Below, piece by piece: positions 46,719 to 58,790 of a DNA stretch of 64,000 nt. The notes under the pieces were generated by a model that had not been told where the DNA came from, ran no database searches, and worked only from the letters and a program-made list of their open reading frames with translations. The stretch is from assembly GCF_003853645.1 (NCBI RefSeq), contig NZ_QTPO01000021.1, forward strand, positions 61,369-125,368, in the 5' to 3' direction. The position numbers were made by a program, and so were the translations under genes. This DNA comes from Burkholderia sp. Bp9143 (GTDB taxonomy: Bacteria > Pseudomonadota > Gammaproteobacteria > Burkholderiales > Burkholderiaceae). Positions within the stretch are counted from its first letter, which is position 1, and each line of letters begins with the position of its first letter.

Positions 46719-48026
46719 ATGAAACGTCGCAGTCTGTTGAAGTTCGGTTCGATGGCCGGTGCACTCGCGCTCGCGGGCAAGAGCCCGTTCGCGCAAGCGG
46801 CCGATGCGGGCACGGGCCCGATCAAGGTCGGCATCCTGCATTCGCTGTCGGGCACGATGGCGATCTCCGAAACGTCGCTGAAGGACACAGCGCTGATGAC
46901 GATCGCCGACATCAACAAGAACGGCGGCGTGATGGGCCGCAAGCTCGAGCCGGTGGTCGTCGATCCCGCATCGAACTGGCCGCTGTTCGCGGAGAAGGCC
47001 CGCCAGCTGCTCACGCAGGACAAGGTCGCGTGCGTGTTCGGCTGCTGGACATCGGTGTCGCGCAAGTCGGTGCTGCCGGTGTTCGAGGAACTGAACGGCC
47101 TGCTCTACTACCCGGTGCAGTACGAAGGCGAGGAGATGTCGCGCAACGTGTTCTACACAGGCGCCGCGCCGAACCAGCAGGCGATCCCCGCCGTCGAGTA
47201 CCTGATGAGCGCGGAAGGCGGCGGTGCGAAGCGCTTCTTCCTGCTCGGCACCGACTATGTGTATCCGCGCACGACCAACAAGATCCTGCGCGCGTTCCTG
47301 AAATCGAAGGGCGTGAAGGACGCAGACATTCAGGAGGTCTACACGCCGTTCGGCCACAGCGATTACCAGACCATCGTCGCGAACATCAAGAACTTCTCGC
47401 AGGGCGGCAAGACGACCGTGATCTCGACGATCAACGGCGATTCGAACGTGCCGTTCTACAAGGAGCTCGGCAACCAGGGGATCAAGGCGACCGACGTGCC
47501 GGTGGTTGCGTTCTCGGTGGGCGAGGAAGAGCTGCGCGGGATCGACACGAAGCCGCTGGTCGGCCATCTTGCCGCGTGGAACTACTTCATGTCGGTGAAG
47601 AACCCGACCAACACGAAGTTCAAGGACCAGTTCGCCGCGTGGGTGAAGGCAAACAACCTGCCGGGCGGCGCGAAGCGCGTGACCAACGATCCGATGGAGG
47701 CGACCTACGTGGGCATCCACATGTGGAAGCAGGCCGTCGAGAAGGCGAAGAGCACCGACGTCGACAAGGTGCGCGTCGCGATGATCGGCCAGACGGTTGC
47801 CGCACCGTCGGGCTTCACGCTCGCGATGGACGGCAACCATCACCTGCACAAGCCGGTGATGATCGGCGAGATCCGCGGCGACGGGCAATTCAACGTCGTG
47901 TGGAAGACGAAGACCGCGGTGCGTGCGCAACCGTGGAGCCCGTTCATCGCGGGCAACCAGGGCAAGCCGGACATCGTCAGCTCGATTCCGGCGTTCCTGC
48001 GCCGGCAGCGCGCGGTGCTGGCCTGA
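46719..48026 (+). CDS. urtA: Urea ABC importer, periplasmic binding protein
   Basis: The protein has 435 residues. A twin-arginine type leader (KRRSLLKFGSMAGALALAG) precedes a periplasmic binding fold of the branched-chain amino acid class. GILHSLSGTMAISETSLKDTALMTIADINKNGG and VYPRTTNKILRAFLKSKG are typical for UrtA and FmdD-like proteins. It delivers urea to UrtBC. The ATG follows AAGGGGAT. Urea rather than an amide is strongly supported by the adjacent urease genes. Confidence 0.95.
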   Translation: MKRRSLLKFGSMAGALALAGKSPFAQAADAGTGPIKVGILHSLSGTMAISETSLKDTALMTIADINKNGGVMGRKLEPVVVDPASNWPLFAEKARQLLTQDKVACVFGCWTSVSRKSVLPVFEELNGLLYYPVQYEGEEMSRNVFYTGAAPNQQAIPAVEYLMSAEGGGAKRFFLLGTDYVYPRTTNKILRAFLKSKGVKDADIQEVYTPFGHSDYQTIVANIKNFSQGGKTTVISTINGDSNVPFYKELGNQGIKATDVPVVAFSVGEEELRGIDTKPLVGHLAAWNYFMSVKNPTNTKFKDQFAAWVKANNLPGGAKRVTNDPMEATYVGIHMWKQAVEKAKSTDVDKVRVAMIGQTVAAPSGFTLAMDGNHHLHKPVMIGEIRGDGQFNVVWKTKTAVRAQPWSPFIAGNQGKPDIVSSIPAFLRRQRAVLA

Positions 48027-48170
48027 TGCGAGGCGATGCGGGGCGCTGCGCACCGGCGTGGCTCTCCGCTCGCAGGCAGGTGCGCGAATGCGGGTACGCA
48101 CCGTAACGAACCGCACCCGCCCGCGCACCGCCGCACGTATTCGCTTTCCCACGCCCGACAGGATTTCCCG

Positions 48171-49790
48171 ATGCCTACACGCTTTCGCCGCGCCGCCGTC
48201 GCGGTCGTCGCCTGTGCCGCGCTGGCGTGCGCGCTGCCGCGCGCCGCGTTCGCCCTGACGGCCGCCGATACCGCCGCGCTCGCCGGCGACGACTTCGACG
48301 CGAAAACGGCTGCAATCGACCATCTTGCCGCCGATGCCGATCCGCGCGCCGTCGCATTGCTCAATGCGTTGTCTACCGGCGACGCGCTCGCGACCGGCGA
48401 CGGCCGCCTGCTGATCCAGACCGGCGACACCGCACATGACGCGCTCACCCAGGCCGCGACACCGGCCGGCGACGCGCAGCCCGTGATGCTGAACAACCTC
48501 CTGCGCACGAAGATCGCCGGCGCGCTGTCGGGCCTCGCACTCGCATCGCCCGACGTCGCCGCGCGCCGCGACGCGATCGACGCGCTGCTGAAGTCGCCCG
48601 ACCCGGCACTCAAGCCGATGATCGATCGCGCACGCGCGAAGGAAACCGATCCGTCGTTGAAGCGCCGCCTCGACGCACTCTGGGCCATCGCCGCGCTGCA
48701 CGATGCCGATCCGGCGAAACGACTCGAAGCCGTGCAGGTGGTGGCCGCGCGCCGCGATCTCGACATGATCGAACAGTTGCGCCCGCTCGTCGCGAAGAAC
48801 GCCGACGGCAGCTACACCGAACCCGACGCGCGCGTGCGCGAAGCCGCGCAGCAAGGGCTCGACGCATTGCACGCGCTGCAGCGCCGCGGCGAGATCGTCG
48901 GCACCGTGTTCGCGGGCCTGTCGCTCGGCAGCGTGCTGCTGCTCGCGGCGCTCGGCCTCGCGATCACGTACGGGTTGATCGGCGTGATCAACATGGCACA
49001 CGGTGAATTCCTGATGATCGGTGCGTACGCAACCTATGTCGTGCAGACGCTGATCCAGCGCTATGCGCCGGCCGCGTTCGACTGGTATCCGCTCGTCGCG
49101 GTACCCGTCTCGTTCGCGGCGGCCGCGCTGATCGGCATCGTGCTCGAGCGGCTCGTGCTGCGGCACCTGTACGGCCGCCCGCTCGAGACGCTGCTCGCGA
49201 CCTTCGGCGTGAGCCTGATCCTGATCCAGGCGACGCGCATGCTGTTCGGCGCGCAGAACGTGCAGGTCGTGAACCCGTCGTGGATGAGCGGCGGCGTGAC
49301 GGTGATGCAGAACCTGATCCTGCCGTACAACCGGCTCGCGATCCTCGCGTTCGCGCTCGCGGTCGTATTCGTCGCGTGGGCCGTGCTGACGAAGACGCGG
49401 CTCGGCCTGTTCGTGCGCGCGGTCACGCAGAACCGCCGGATGGCCGCGTGCGTCGGCGTGAAGACCGCGCGCGTCGACGCGTATGCGTTCGCGTTCGGCG
49501 CAGGCATCGCGGGCCTCGGCGGCTGCGCGCTGTCGCAGATCGGCAACGTGGGCCCGGACCTCGGGCAGAACTACATCATCGATTCGTTCATGGCGGTCGT
49601 GCTCGGCGGCGTCGGCCAGATCGCCGGCACGGTGCTCGGCGGCTTCGGGCTCGGCCTCGTCAGCAAGGCGATCGAGCCGTTCTGGGGCGCCGTGCTCGCG
49701 AAGATCGCGGTGCTCGTGATGATCGTGCTGTTCATCCAGAAACGTCCGCAGGGCATGTTCGCCCCGAAGGGACGCAGCGCGGAGGCCTGA
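48171..49790 (+). CDS. urtB: Urea ABC importer permease UrtB
   Basis: The protein has 539 residues. After a signal-like segment (residues ~7-28) comes a periplasmic, mostly helical region of about 200 residues. A LivH-type permease domain follows, with around eight hydrophobic segments (LAITYGLIGVINMAHGEFLMIGAY). The extra N-terminal region is characteristic of UrtB compared with amino acid permeases. It pairs with UrtC. A 144-base gap separates it from urtA. Confidence 0.93.
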   Translation: MPTRFRRAAVAVVACAALACALPRAAFALTAADTAALAGDDFDAKTAAIDHLAADADPRAVALLNALSTGDALATGDGRLLIQTGDTAHDALTQAATPAGDAQPVMLNNLLRTKIAGALSGLALASPDVAARRDAIDALLKSPDPALKPMIDRARAKETDPSLKRRLDALWAIAALHDADPAKRLEAVQVVAARRDLDMIEQLRPLVAKNADGSYTEPDARVREAAQQGLDALHALQRRGEIVGTVFAGLSLGSVLLLAALGLAITYGLIGVINMAHGEFLMIGAYATYVVQTLIQRYAPAAFDWYPLVAVPVSFAAAALIGIVLERLVLRHLYGRPLETLLATFGVSLILIQATRMLFGAQNVQVVNPSWMSGGVTVMQNLILPYNRLAILAFALAVVFVAWAVLTKTRLGLFVRAVTQNRRMAACVGVKTARVDAYAFAFGAGIAGLGGCALSQIGNVGPDLGQNYIIDSFMAVVLGGVGQIAGTVLGGFGLGLVSKAIEPFWGAVLAKIAVLVMIVLFIQKRPQGMFAPKGRSAEA

Positions 49791-49791
49791 C

Positions 49792-50979
49792 ATGACTTCA
49801 TTCACCGATTCGTTGTCGAACCCGATCGCCGACGCGCCGAAGCCCGCTGCCGCCGCGCGTGCGGAGGGAAATTTCGCGCTCGGCCTGCCGCCCCGCCCCG
49901 CGCTGCTGTCGCGCCGTGCATGGCTCGCGCTCGTCGCGCTGTGCATCGCGATCGGCATCGGCGTGCCGCTCGCCGCGCTGGTCGCGCCCGAGTCGAGCGC
50001 GTTCCATCTGTCCGCGTATGCGATGACGCTTGCCGGCAAGCTGATGTGCTACGCGATCGCCGCGCTCGCGCTCGATCTCGTGTGGGGCTACTGCGGAATC
50101 CTGAGCCTCGGCCACGGGCTGTTCTTCGCGCTCGGTGGCTATGCGATCGGCATGTACCTGATGCGCGAGATCGGCCGCGACGGCAAATACGGCAGCGACC
50201 TGCCCGACTTCATGGTGTTCCTCGACTGGCATCAGCTGCCCTGGTACTGGAGCGGCACACAGCATCTCGCGTGGGCGCTACTGCTCGTCGTCCTCGTGCC
50301 GGCCGTGCTCGCATGGGTGTTCGGCTTCTTCACGTTCCGCTCGCGCGTGAAGGGCGTGTACCTGTCGATCATCACGCAGGCGCTGACGTTCGCCGCAATG
50401 CTGCTGTTCTTTCGCAACGAGACGGGCTTCGGCGGCAACAACGGCTTCACCGACTTCAAGCGCATCGCCGGGTTTCCGATCACGTCGCCCGGCACGCGCA
50501 CGGTGCTGTTGCTGCTGACCTTCGCGACGCTCGTGCTCGCGTTCATCGTCGCGCGCGCGATCGTCACCAGCAAGCTCGGGCGCGTGGTCACGGCGGTGCG
50601 CGACGGCGAGACGCGGCTGATGTTCCTCGGCTACAGCCCGCTCGCGTACAAGCTGTTCGTGTGGACGCTATCAGCCGTGCTGTGCGGGATCGCGGGCGCG
50701 TTGTACGTGCCGCAGGTCGGCATCATCAATCCCGGCGAGATGTCGCCCGGCAACTCGATCGAAATGGCGATCTGGGTCGCGGTGGGCGGGCGCGGCACGC
50801 TGATCGGGCCGATCGTCGGCGCGTTCGCGGTAAACGGCGCGAAGAGCCTCTTTACCGCGTACTTCGCCGAATACTGGCTGTTCTTTCTCGGCCTGATCTT
50901 CGTGCTGGTGCCGCTCTTGCTGCCGCGCGGGATCATGGGCCTCGTCGACACGCTGCTCGCAAAGGGGAAACGCGGATGA
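49792..50979 (+). CDS. urtC: Urea ABC importer permease UrtC
   Basis: This 395-residue LivM-type permease has about ten hydrophobic segments and the motif ALDLVWGYCGILSLGHGLFFALGGYAIGMYLMRE; the insertion DLPDFMVFLDWHQLPWYWSG is typical of UrtC. It starts one base after the urtB stop and its own stop overlaps the urtD ATG. Confidence 0.94.
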   Translation: MTSFTDSLSNPIADAPKPAAAARAEGNFALGLPPRPALLSRRAWLALVALCIAIGIGVPLAALVAPESSAFHLSAYAMTLAGKLMCYAIAALALDLVWGYCGILSLGHGLFFALGGYAIGMYLMREIGRDGKYGSDLPDFMVFLDWHQLPWYWSGTQHLAWALLLVVLVPAVLAWVFGFFTFRSRVKGVYLSIITQALTFAAMLLFFRNETGFGGNNGFTDFKRIAGFPITSPGTRTVLLLLTFATLVLAFIVARAIVTSKLGRVVTAVRDGETRLMFLGYSPLAYKLFVWTLSAVLCGIAGALYVPQVGIINPGEMSPGNSIEMAIWVAVGGRGTLIGPIVGAFAVNGAKSLFTAYFAEYWLFFLGLIFVLVPLLLPRGIMGLVDTLLAKGKRG

Positions 50980-51833
50980 ACGGCACGGCCCTCTACCAGT
51001 TCACGCCACCGCCCGAGGACGAGCTGCTGGCGGTCAGCGGCACCGCCTCGATGGGTCGCGTCGTGCCGCCCGGCATCGACACGTCGCACGGCACGATCCT
51101 CTACCTCGAGGACATCGAGGTGAGCTTCGACGGCTTTCGCGCGCTGAACAAGCTGTCGCTCGCGATCGACGCGGGCGAGCTGCGCTGCGTGATCGGCCCG
51201 AACGGCGCGGGCAAGACGACGATGATGGACGTGATCACCGGCAAGACGCGCCCCGATGCAGGCAAGGTGTTCCTCGGCCAGACCATCGACCTCGCGCGGA
51301 TGAACGAACCCGAGATCGCGCGTGCGGGGATCGGCCGCAAGTTCCAGAAGCCGACCGTGTTCGAACAGCATCCGGTGTGGGAAAACCTCGAACTCGCGAT
51401 GCAGACCGACAAGGGCTGGCTCGCATCGCTGCGCGCGCGGCTCGACCGCGCCGCGCAGGCGAAGATCGAAGAGACGCTCGCGCTGATCGGCCTCGAAAGC
51501 GACGCGTATCGCGCGGCCGGCGAGTTGTCGCACGGGCAGAAGCAGCGGCTCGAGATCGGCATGCTGCTGATGCAGCGCCCTGCCCTCTTGCTGCTCGACG
51601 AACCGGCGGCCGGGATGACCGACCACGAGACGATGGAACTCGCGAAGCTGCTGAACACGCTGCGCGGCACCTGCTCAATGATGGTCGTCGAGCACGACAT
51701 GGAGTTCGTCGCGGCGCTCGCGGGCGACACGGGCCGCGTGACGGTGATGGCCGAAGGCGCGGTGCTCGCGCAAGGCACGCTCGACCAGGTCAAGCGCGAC
51801 GACGCGGTGATCGAGTCTTACCTCGGACGATGA
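50976..51833 (+). CDS. urtD: Urea ABC importer ATP-binding protein UrtD
   Basis: This 285-residue LivG-type ATPase has Walker A GPNGAGKTTMMD, signature LSHGQKQRLEIGML and Walker B LLLLDEPAAGMT. The first ~40 residues before LYLEDIEVSFDGFRALN are an extension beyond the usual ATPase start. It overlaps urtC by four bases. It energises urea uptake with UrtE. Confidence 0.94.
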   Translation: MNGTALYQFTPPPEDELLAVSGTASMGRVVPPGIDTSHGTILYLEDIEVSFDGFRALNKLSLAIDAGELRCVIGPNGAGKTTMMDVITGKTRPDAGKVFLGQTIDLARMNEPEIARAGIGRKFQKPTVFEQHPVWENLELAMQTDKGWLASLRARLDRAAQAKIEETLALIGLESDAYRAAGELSHGQKQRLEIGMLLMQRPALLLLDEPAAGMTDHETMELAKLLNTLRGTCSMMVVEHDMEFVAALAGDTGRVTVMAEGAVLAQGTLDQVKRDDAVIESYLGR

Positions 51834-51837
51834 TGCA

Positions 51838-52530
51838 ATGCTGAAGATCGATGCACTGAACCAGTACTACGGCGGCAGCCATATCCTGCGCAACGTGACG
51901 CTGGCCGCCGACGACGGCAAGCTCACCGTGCTGCTGGGCCGCAACGGCGTCGGCAAAAGCACGCTGCTGCGCTGCCTGATGGGTGTCGTCGCCGCGAAGA
52001 GCGGCAGCGTGTCGTGGCGCGGCACGGCGCTCGGCGCACTGCCGCCGTATGCGCGCGTCGCGGCCGGGCTCGCCTACGTGCCGCAGGGCCGCGACATCTT
52101 TCCGCGCCTCACCGTCGAGGAGAACCTGCTCGTCGGCGCGGCAAGCTGCAAGGCGCCATCGAAAGTGCCCGACCGCATCTACGACCTGTTCCCGGTGCTG
52201 AAGGACATGCGCGCACGACGCGGCGGCGACCTGTCGGGCGGTCAGCAGCAGCAGCTCGCGATCGGCCGCGCACTGATGAGCGAGCCGCAGTTGCTGATCC
52301 TCGACGAGCCGACCGAGGGCATCCAGCCGTCGATCATCCAGGACATCGGCCGCACGCTGCGCCAGCTCGTCGACGAATCGAGGATGACCGTGCTGCTCGT
52401 CGAGCAGTACTACGACTTCGCGCGTTCGATCGCAGACCATTACTGGGTGATGAGCCGCGGCGAGGTCATTGCGGGCGGCGAGGCGCGGGAGATGGAGACG
52501 CACGGCGTGCGCGAGCTGATCGCGGTGTAG
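51838..52530 (+). CDS. urtE: Urea ABC importer ATP-binding protein UrtE
   Basis: This 230-residue LivF-type ATPase has LLGRNGVGKSTLLRCLMG (Walker A), DLSGGQQQQLAIGRAL (signature) and LLILDEPTEGIQPSIIQDI (Walker B), the last being the UrtE/LivF-specific form. It starts four bases after urtD and completes the importer. The urease gene cluster follows after a 203-base gap. Confidence 0.94.
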   Translation: MLKIDALNQYYGGSHILRNVTLAADDGKLTVLLGRNGVGKSTLLRCLMGVVAAKSGSVSWRGTALGALPPYARVAAGLAYVPQGRDIFPRLTVEENLLVGAASCKAPSKVPDRIYDLFPVLKDMRARRGGDLSGGQQQQLAIGRALMSEPQLLILDEPTEGIQPSIIQDIGRTLRQLVDESRMTVLLVEQYYDFARSIADHYWVMSRGEVIAGGEAREMETHGVRELIAV

Positions 52531-52634
52531 AAGACGGCCCCGGGGTGGTGTCGCTTCCGGTTATCGATTCGGGGCATCGATCCGGTGCCTCGCCGAACAG
52601 CGCACGTCGGGCACACGCCGGCGAAACGATATGA

Positions 52635-53609
<975 letters not shown>

Positions 53610-53717
53610 GCGCGCGCGGCACGGCACGCACCGTTTCGGCGCAGCGCCGCCGCCCATCCTGCCCACGATCCATGCACCGCGCACCACGATCGCGCATCGG
53701 CGCGCATTCTTCCGACA

Positions 53718-53733
53718 TGGCACGCGCCTTGCT
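53718..53733 (+). promoter_or_regulatory. Sigma-54 promoter of the urease operon
   Basis: TGGCACGCGCCTTGCT matches the sigma-54 consensus TGGCACG-N4-TTGCW at every defined position, with GG and GC ten bases apart. It lies 115 bases before ureA in the ureD-ureA gap. Together with the similar site before urtA it predicts coordinated RpoN-dependent expression under nitrogen limitation. Confidence 0.82.
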
Positions 53734-53847
53734 CCTTACATAACCGATACACGACGCACTAAAAACGGCGCGGTGCTACGATGAACCGCACCTCCGCCGA
53801 TATCCCGCGTGCCGATAAAAATTACGTTTTCCTGAACGATTGCCTTC

Positions 53848-54150
53848 ATGAAACTGACTCCCCGAGAAAAGGACAAGCTGCTGATCTTCACGGCGGCGCT
53901 GCTCGCCGAGCGCCGCCGCGCGCGCGGACTGAAGCTCAACTATCCGGAAGCGGTCGCGTTCATCACCGCCGCGCTGATGGAAGCCGCGCGCGACGGCAAG
54001 ACCGTCGCCGAGGTGATGCACTACGGCACGACGCTGCTCACGCGCGACGACGTGATGGAAGGCGTGCCGGAAATGATCCCCGACATCCAGGTCGAGGCGA
54101 CCTTCCCGGACGGCACCAAGCTCGTCACCGTCCACCACCCGATTCCGTGA
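53848..54150 (+). CDS. ureA: Urease gamma subunit
   Basis: This 100-residue structural subunit of urease starts [23 protein letters not shown], as in practically all UreA proteins, and ends with [16 protein letters not shown]. Length is the standard 100 residues. UreA, UreB and UreC assemble into (alpha-beta-gamma)3. Confidence 0.97.
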   Translation: MKLTPREKDKLLIFTAALLAERRRARGLKLNYPEAVAFITAALMEAARDGKTVAEVMHYGTTLLTRDDVMEGVPEMIPDIQVEATFPDGTKLVTVHHPIP

Positions 54151-54164
54151 CCGAGGTAGCACGC

Positions 54165-54470
54165 ATGATCCCCGGCGAAATCCTCACCGACGACGGCGAA
54201 CACGAACTGAACGCGGGCCGCGCGACGCGCTCGCTCGTCGTCGCCAACACCGGCGACCGCCCGGTGCAGGTCGGCTCGCATTACCACTTCTTCGAAGTCA
54301 ACGACGCGCTGTCGTTCGATCGCGCGGCCGCGCGCGGCTTTCGGCTCAACATCGCGGCCGGCACGGCCGTGCGCTTCGAGCCGGGCCAGACACGCACCGT
54401 CGAGCTCGTCGAGCTGGCCGGCGAACGCGCCGTCTACGGTTTTCAGGGCAAGGTGATGGGGCCGCTGTAA
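54165..54470 (+). CDS. ureB: Urease beta subunit
   Basis: This 101-residue subunit has [40 protein letters not shown] and [18 protein letters not shown], the standard UreB landmarks. It starts 14 bases after ureA and is followed by ureC after 28 bases. Confidence 0.97.
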   Translation: MIPGEILTDDGEHELNAGRATRSLVVANTGDRPVQVGSHYHFFEVNDALSFDRAAARGFRLNIAAGTAVRFEPGQTRTVELVELAGERAVYGFQGKVMGPL

Positions 54471-54498
54471 GCCGCGCCCCGCTCTTCAGGAACAGCAC

Positions 54499-56205
54499 AT
54501 GACACTACGCTTGAGCCGCCGCGCATACGCGGAAATGTTCGGGCCGACGACGGGCGACCGCGTGCGGCTCGCCGATACCGAACTGCTGATCGAGATCGAA
54601 CGCGACTTCACGACCTACGGCGAGGAGGTGAAATTCGGCGGCGGGAAGGTGATCCGCGACGGGATGGGCCAATCGCAGCGCGTCGCCGCCGACGTGCCCG
54701 ACACGATCATCACGAACGCGGTGATCCTCGATCACTGGGGCATCGTGAAGGCCGACATCGCGATCAAGCACGGCCGCATCGCCGCGATCGGCAAGGCCGG
54801 CAACCCGGACATCCAGCCCGGCGTGACGATCGCGATCGGTGCGGCGACCGAAGTAATCGCCGGCGAAGGATTGATCGTCACGGCGGGCGGCATCGACACG
54901 CACATCCACTTCATCAGCCCGCAGCAGATCGACGAAGCGCTCGCGTCGGGCGTCACGACGATGCTCGGCGGCGGCACGGGGCCGGCCACCGGCACCAACG
55001 CGACGACCTGCACGCCGGGGCCGTGGCACATGGAGCGGATGCTGCAGGCGGCGGACGGCTGGCCGATCAACCTCGGCTTCCTCGGCAAGGGCAACGCGAG
55101 CCTGCCGCAGCCGCTCGTCGAACAGATCGCCGCCGGCGCGATCGGCCTGAAGCTGCATGAAGACTGGGGCACGACGCCCGCCGCGATCGACAACTGCCTG
55201 TCGGTCGCCGACGACACCGACACGCAGGTCGCGATCCACACCGACACGCTGAACGAAGGCGGCTTCGTCGAATCGACGGTCGCCGCGTTCAAGGGCCGCA
55301 CGATTCACACGTACCACACCGAAGGCGCGGGCGGCGGCCATGCGCCGGACATCCTGAAGGTGTGCGGCGAGATGAACGTGCTGCCGTCGTCGACCAACCC
55401 GACGCGCCCTTACACAATCAACACGCTCGACGAGCACCTCGACATGCTGATGGTGTGCCACCACCTCGATCCGTCGATCGCCGAGGATCTCGCGTTCGCG
55501 GAATCGCGGATCCGCCGCGAGACGATCGCGGCCGAGGACATCCTGCACGATCTCGGCGCGCTGTCGATGCTGTCGTCCGACTCGCAGGCGATGGGCCGCG
55601 TCGGCGAAGTGATCATCCGCACCTGGCAGACCGCGCACAAGATGAAGGTGCAGCGCGGCGCGCTGCCGGAGGACGGCGCGCGCAACGACAACTTCCGCGC
55701 GAAGCGCTACGTCGCGAAGTACACGATCAACCCGGCGATCACGCACGGCATTGCACATGAAGTCGGTTCGATCGAACCCGGCAAGTGGGCCGACCTCGTG
55801 CTGTGGGAACCGGCATTCTTCGGGATCAAGCCGTCGATGATCCTGAAGGGCGGGATGATCGCCATGGCGCAGATGGGCGACCCGAACGCGTCGATCCCGA
55901 CGCCGCAGCCCGTCCACTACCGCGAGATGTTCGCCACGCGCGGCGGTGCACTCGCGCGCACGTCGCTGACCTTCGTGTCGCAGATGGCCGCCGATGCGGG
56001 CATCGCCGAACGCTACGGGCTCGCGAAGCGGATCGTGCCCGTGCGCAACTGCCGCAACGTGACGAAGGCCGACATGATCCACAACGCATGGCGCCCGTCG
56101 ATCAGCGTCGACCCCGAAACCTACGACGTGATCGCCGACGGCCAGTTGCTCACCTGCGAGCCGGCGACGGTGCTGCCGATGGCGCAGCGCTATTTCCTGT
56201 TCTGA
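54499..56205 (+). CDS. ureC: Urease alpha (catalytic) subunit
   Basis: This 568-residue nickel amidohydrolase splits urea to ammonia and carbamate. The nickel site residues are in GGIDTHIHF, the carbamylated lysine is in GLKLHEDWG, further histidines are in [11 protein letters not shown] and [16 protein letters not shown], the flap histidine is in MVCHHLD, and the aspartate is in [14 protein letters not shown]. Nothing is missing, so an active enzyme is expected once nickel is inserted by UreD-UreF-UreG with UreE. Confidence 0.98.
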   Translation: MTLRLSRRAYAEMFGPTTGDRVRLADTELLIEIERDFTTYGEEVKFGGGKVIRDGMGQSQRVAADVPDTIITNAVILDHWGIVKADIAIKHGRIAAIGKAGNPDIQPGVTIAIGAATEVIAGEGLIVTAGGIDTHIHFISPQQIDEALASGVTTMLGGGTGPATGTNATTCTPGPWHMERMLQAADGWPINLGFLGKGNASLPQPLVEQIAAGAIGLKLHEDWGTTPAAIDNCLSVADDTDTQVAIHTDTLNEGGFVESTVAAFKGRTIHTYHTEGAGGGHAPDILKVCGEMNVLPSSTNPTRPYTINTLDEHLDMLMVCHHLDPSIAEDLAFAESRIRRETIAAEDILHDLGALSMLSSDSQAMGRVGEVIIRTWQTAHKMKVQRGALPEDGARNDNFRAKRYVAKYTINPAITHGIAHEVGSIEPGKWADLVLWEPAFFGIKPSMILKGGMIAMAQMGDPNASIPTPQPVHYREMFATRGGALARTSLTFVSQMAADAGIAERYGLAKRIVPVRNCRNVTKADMIHNAWRPSISVDPETYDVIADGQLLTCEPATVLPMAQRYFLF

Positions 56206-56223
56206 TTTCCGGTTTTCCGTTCC

Positions 56224-56814
56224 ATGCGCACCCTCGACAAACGCATTGCCCCGAACGTGAAGCTCGCCGCGTCGCTCGTCGCGCGCGCGCCGACGCTCAC
56301 GCTCGCCTATGACGCCCGCTGCAAGAGCCGCCTCGCGGCGACGCTCGACACCGGCGAGGACGTCGCGGTCCTGCTGCCGCGCGGCACCGTGCTGCGCGAC
56401 GGCGACGTGCTCGTCGCCGACGACGGGGCGCTCGTGCGCATCGCCGCGGCGGCCGAGACCGTGCTGCTCGTGCGTGCGGCCGAGCCGCTCACGCTGATGC
56501 GTGCCGCATATCATCTCGGCAACCGTCACACGCCGGTCGAGATCGGCGACGGCTACCTGAAGCTCGAAGCCGATCCGGTGCTCGCGGACATGCTGCGCCG
56601 GCTCGGCACGCAGGTCGAGGAAGCGAGCGCACCGTTCCAGCCGGAAGCCGGCGCGTACGGCGGTGGCCACAAGCACGGGCACGATGCCACGTTCGCCGAG
56701 GATTACGCGCTCGCACAGCAGGTATTCGGCGAACACCACGGCCACTCGCACGATCACGATCATCAGCATGGTCCGGGCTGCTCGCACGGCCATCACGGTC
56801 ATGACCACCACTGA
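56224..56814 (+). CDS. ureE: Urease accessory protein UreE (nickel metallochaperone)
   Basis: This 196-residue protein delivers nickel to the urease assembly complex. The N-terminal peptide-binding and C-terminal metal domains are followed by a long histidine-rich tail (from about residue 146: HKHGHD, then [14 protein letters not shown], then HGHHGHDHH) that can bind several metal ions. The last 14 bases overlap the start of ureF. Confidence 0.95.
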   Translation: MRTLDKRIAPNVKLAASLVARAPTLTLAYDARCKSRLAATLDTGEDVAVLLPRGTVLRDGDVLVADDGALVRIAAAAETVLLVRAAEPLTLMRAAYHLGNRHTPVEIGDGYLKLEADPVLADMLRRLGTQVEEASAPFQPEAGAYGGGHKHGHDATFAEDYALAQQVFGEHHGHSHDHDHQHGPGCSHGHHGHDHH

Positions 56815-57481
56815 ACTCGTCGCGCTGCTGCATCTCGCGTCGCCCGCGCTGCCGATTGGCGCGTTCAGCTATTCGCAGGGACTCGAAGCCGCGCTCGACG
56901 CGAACCTGATTCGCGACGCCGACACCGCGCGCGACTGGATCGCGAGCGGGCTGACCGACGTGCTCGCGCACGGCGAGTTGCCGTTCCTCGCGCACCAGCT
57001 CGCGCGCTGGCAGGCGCACGACGCCGACGCGCTCGCGCGCGAGAACGCGTGGTTCGTCGCGAGCCGCGAATCGGCGGAGTTGCGCCGCGAAACCGAACAG
57101 ATGGGCTGGTCGCTCGCGCAACTCTGCGCGTCGCTCGAATGGGGCGATGCCGCGCGCCGCGCGACGCTCGCGTCACTGTCGCCGGTCGCACTGCCGACCG
57201 CGTTCGCCTACGCCGCCGCCGCGCACGACGCCGGCGCCGACGCGACGCTCGCCGCGTACGCATTCGGCTGGGTCGAGAACCAGACGTCGGCCGCGCTGAA
57301 GGCCGTGCCGCTCGGCCAGCTCGCGGGCCAGCGCATCATCGTCGCGCTGCGCGGCGCGATCGACGCGGCCGTGCACCGCGCGCTCGCGACGCCGCCCGAT
57401 GCCATCAACACGTTCGCGCCGCAGCTCGGCATCTTGTCCGCGCGGCACGAAACCCAGTATTCGCGGTTGTTCCGCTCCTGA
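56801..57481 (+). CDS. ureF: Urease accessory protein UreF
   Basis: This 226-residue all-helical protein acts as the GTPase-gating partner of UreG. Motifs are [22 protein letters not shown] at the N-terminus and [18 protein letters not shown]. The ATG at 56801 lies inside the 3' end of ureE, in a different frame, which fits translational coupling. The open frame extends further upstream but lacks family similarity there. Confidence 0.95.
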   Translation: MTTTELVALLHLASPALPIGAFSYSQGLEAALDANLIRDADTARDWIASGLTDVLAHGELPFLAHQLARWQAHDADALARENAWFVASRESAELRRETEQMGWSLAQLCASLEWGDAARRATLASLSPVALPTAFAYAAAAHDAGADATLAAYAFGWVENQTSAALKAVPLGQLAGQRIIVALRGAIDAAVHRALATPPDAINTFAPQLGILSARHETQYSRLFRS

Positions 57482-57495
57482 ACCCGACCCACCCC

Positions 57496-58143
<648 letters not shown>

Positions 58144-58291
58144 ATAAGTGTCCAGGCTGGACTACCTAGCATTTGCGCACGCAAGAGCGAGTCCGCGGCG
58201 GAAAAGCCTCCAGCGACTTTGCAAAGCCAATTGAACTCGGTTAGCATCGATTCCTTACATTAAGCCTTCTTCGTTAATGAGGATTTTCGAT

Positions 58292-58777
58292 ATGCCGATT
58301 CCCGCACATATGTGGCTTAAGGATGATGGCGGCGCAGACATCAAAGGCTCGTCAACCGTCCAGGACCGTGAAGGAAGCATTGAAATCATCAGTTTTGGCC
58401 ACGGTGTAAATCTGCCGGTTGATGGTGCCAACGGCAAGATCACCGGCAAGCGTACGCACTCACCGGTTGCATTCGAAAAGGAGTTCGACGCGGCGACTCC
58501 CTATCTTTACAAGGCCGTGGCGAAGGGGCAAACACTGCAATCGGCCGAGATCAAATGGTATCGGATCAATGATGCCGGGAGAGAGGAGATGTATTTCGTG
58601 ATGCTGCTCGAGGGCGTGAAAGTCTGCGGCATCAATCCCGGCATGGCGAATACCAGACTGTCGCAAGCATCCGCGCTCAATCACTTGGAAGCCGTCTCCA
58701 TGATGTACGACCGCATCACGTGGCATTATCTCGACGGCAATATCAAATACACCGATTCATGGAATGACATCGGATAA
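58292..58777 (+). CDS. hcp: Hcp-family type VI secretion tube protein
   Basis: The protein has 161 residues. The start region PIPAHMWLKDDGGADIKGSS and GKRTHSPVAFEKEFDAATPYLYKAV are typical of Hcp, the hexameric ring protein of the secreted tube, which also carries small effectors in its lumen. The ATG at 58292 follows GAGGA. No other type VI structural gene is in the window, so this is an orphan hcp that probably serves a machine encoded elsewhere. It sits directly before a toxin-like gene (13-base gap), which is probably its cargo. GC content is lower than in the urease genes. Confidence 0.9.
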   Translation: MPIPAHMWLKDDGGADIKGSSTVQDREGSIEIISFGHGVNLPVDGANGKITGKRTHSPVAFEKEFDAATPYLYKAVAKGQTLQSAEIKWYRINDAGREEMYFVMLLEGVKVCGINPGMANTRLSQASALNHLEAVSMMYDRITWHYLDGNIKYTDSWNDIG

Positions 58778-58790
58778 GCGGGAGCGGTCA

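Noticed and set aside
46680..50039. A minus-strand open frame of 1119 codons opposite urtA-urtB
   Set aside because: It is a shadow of the urea importer genes; the composition is Arg/His/Asp-rich with no recognisable domain.
54505..56811. A minus-strand open frame of 768 codons opposite ureC and ureE
   Set aside because: Shadow frame of the complete urease alpha subunit and UreE.
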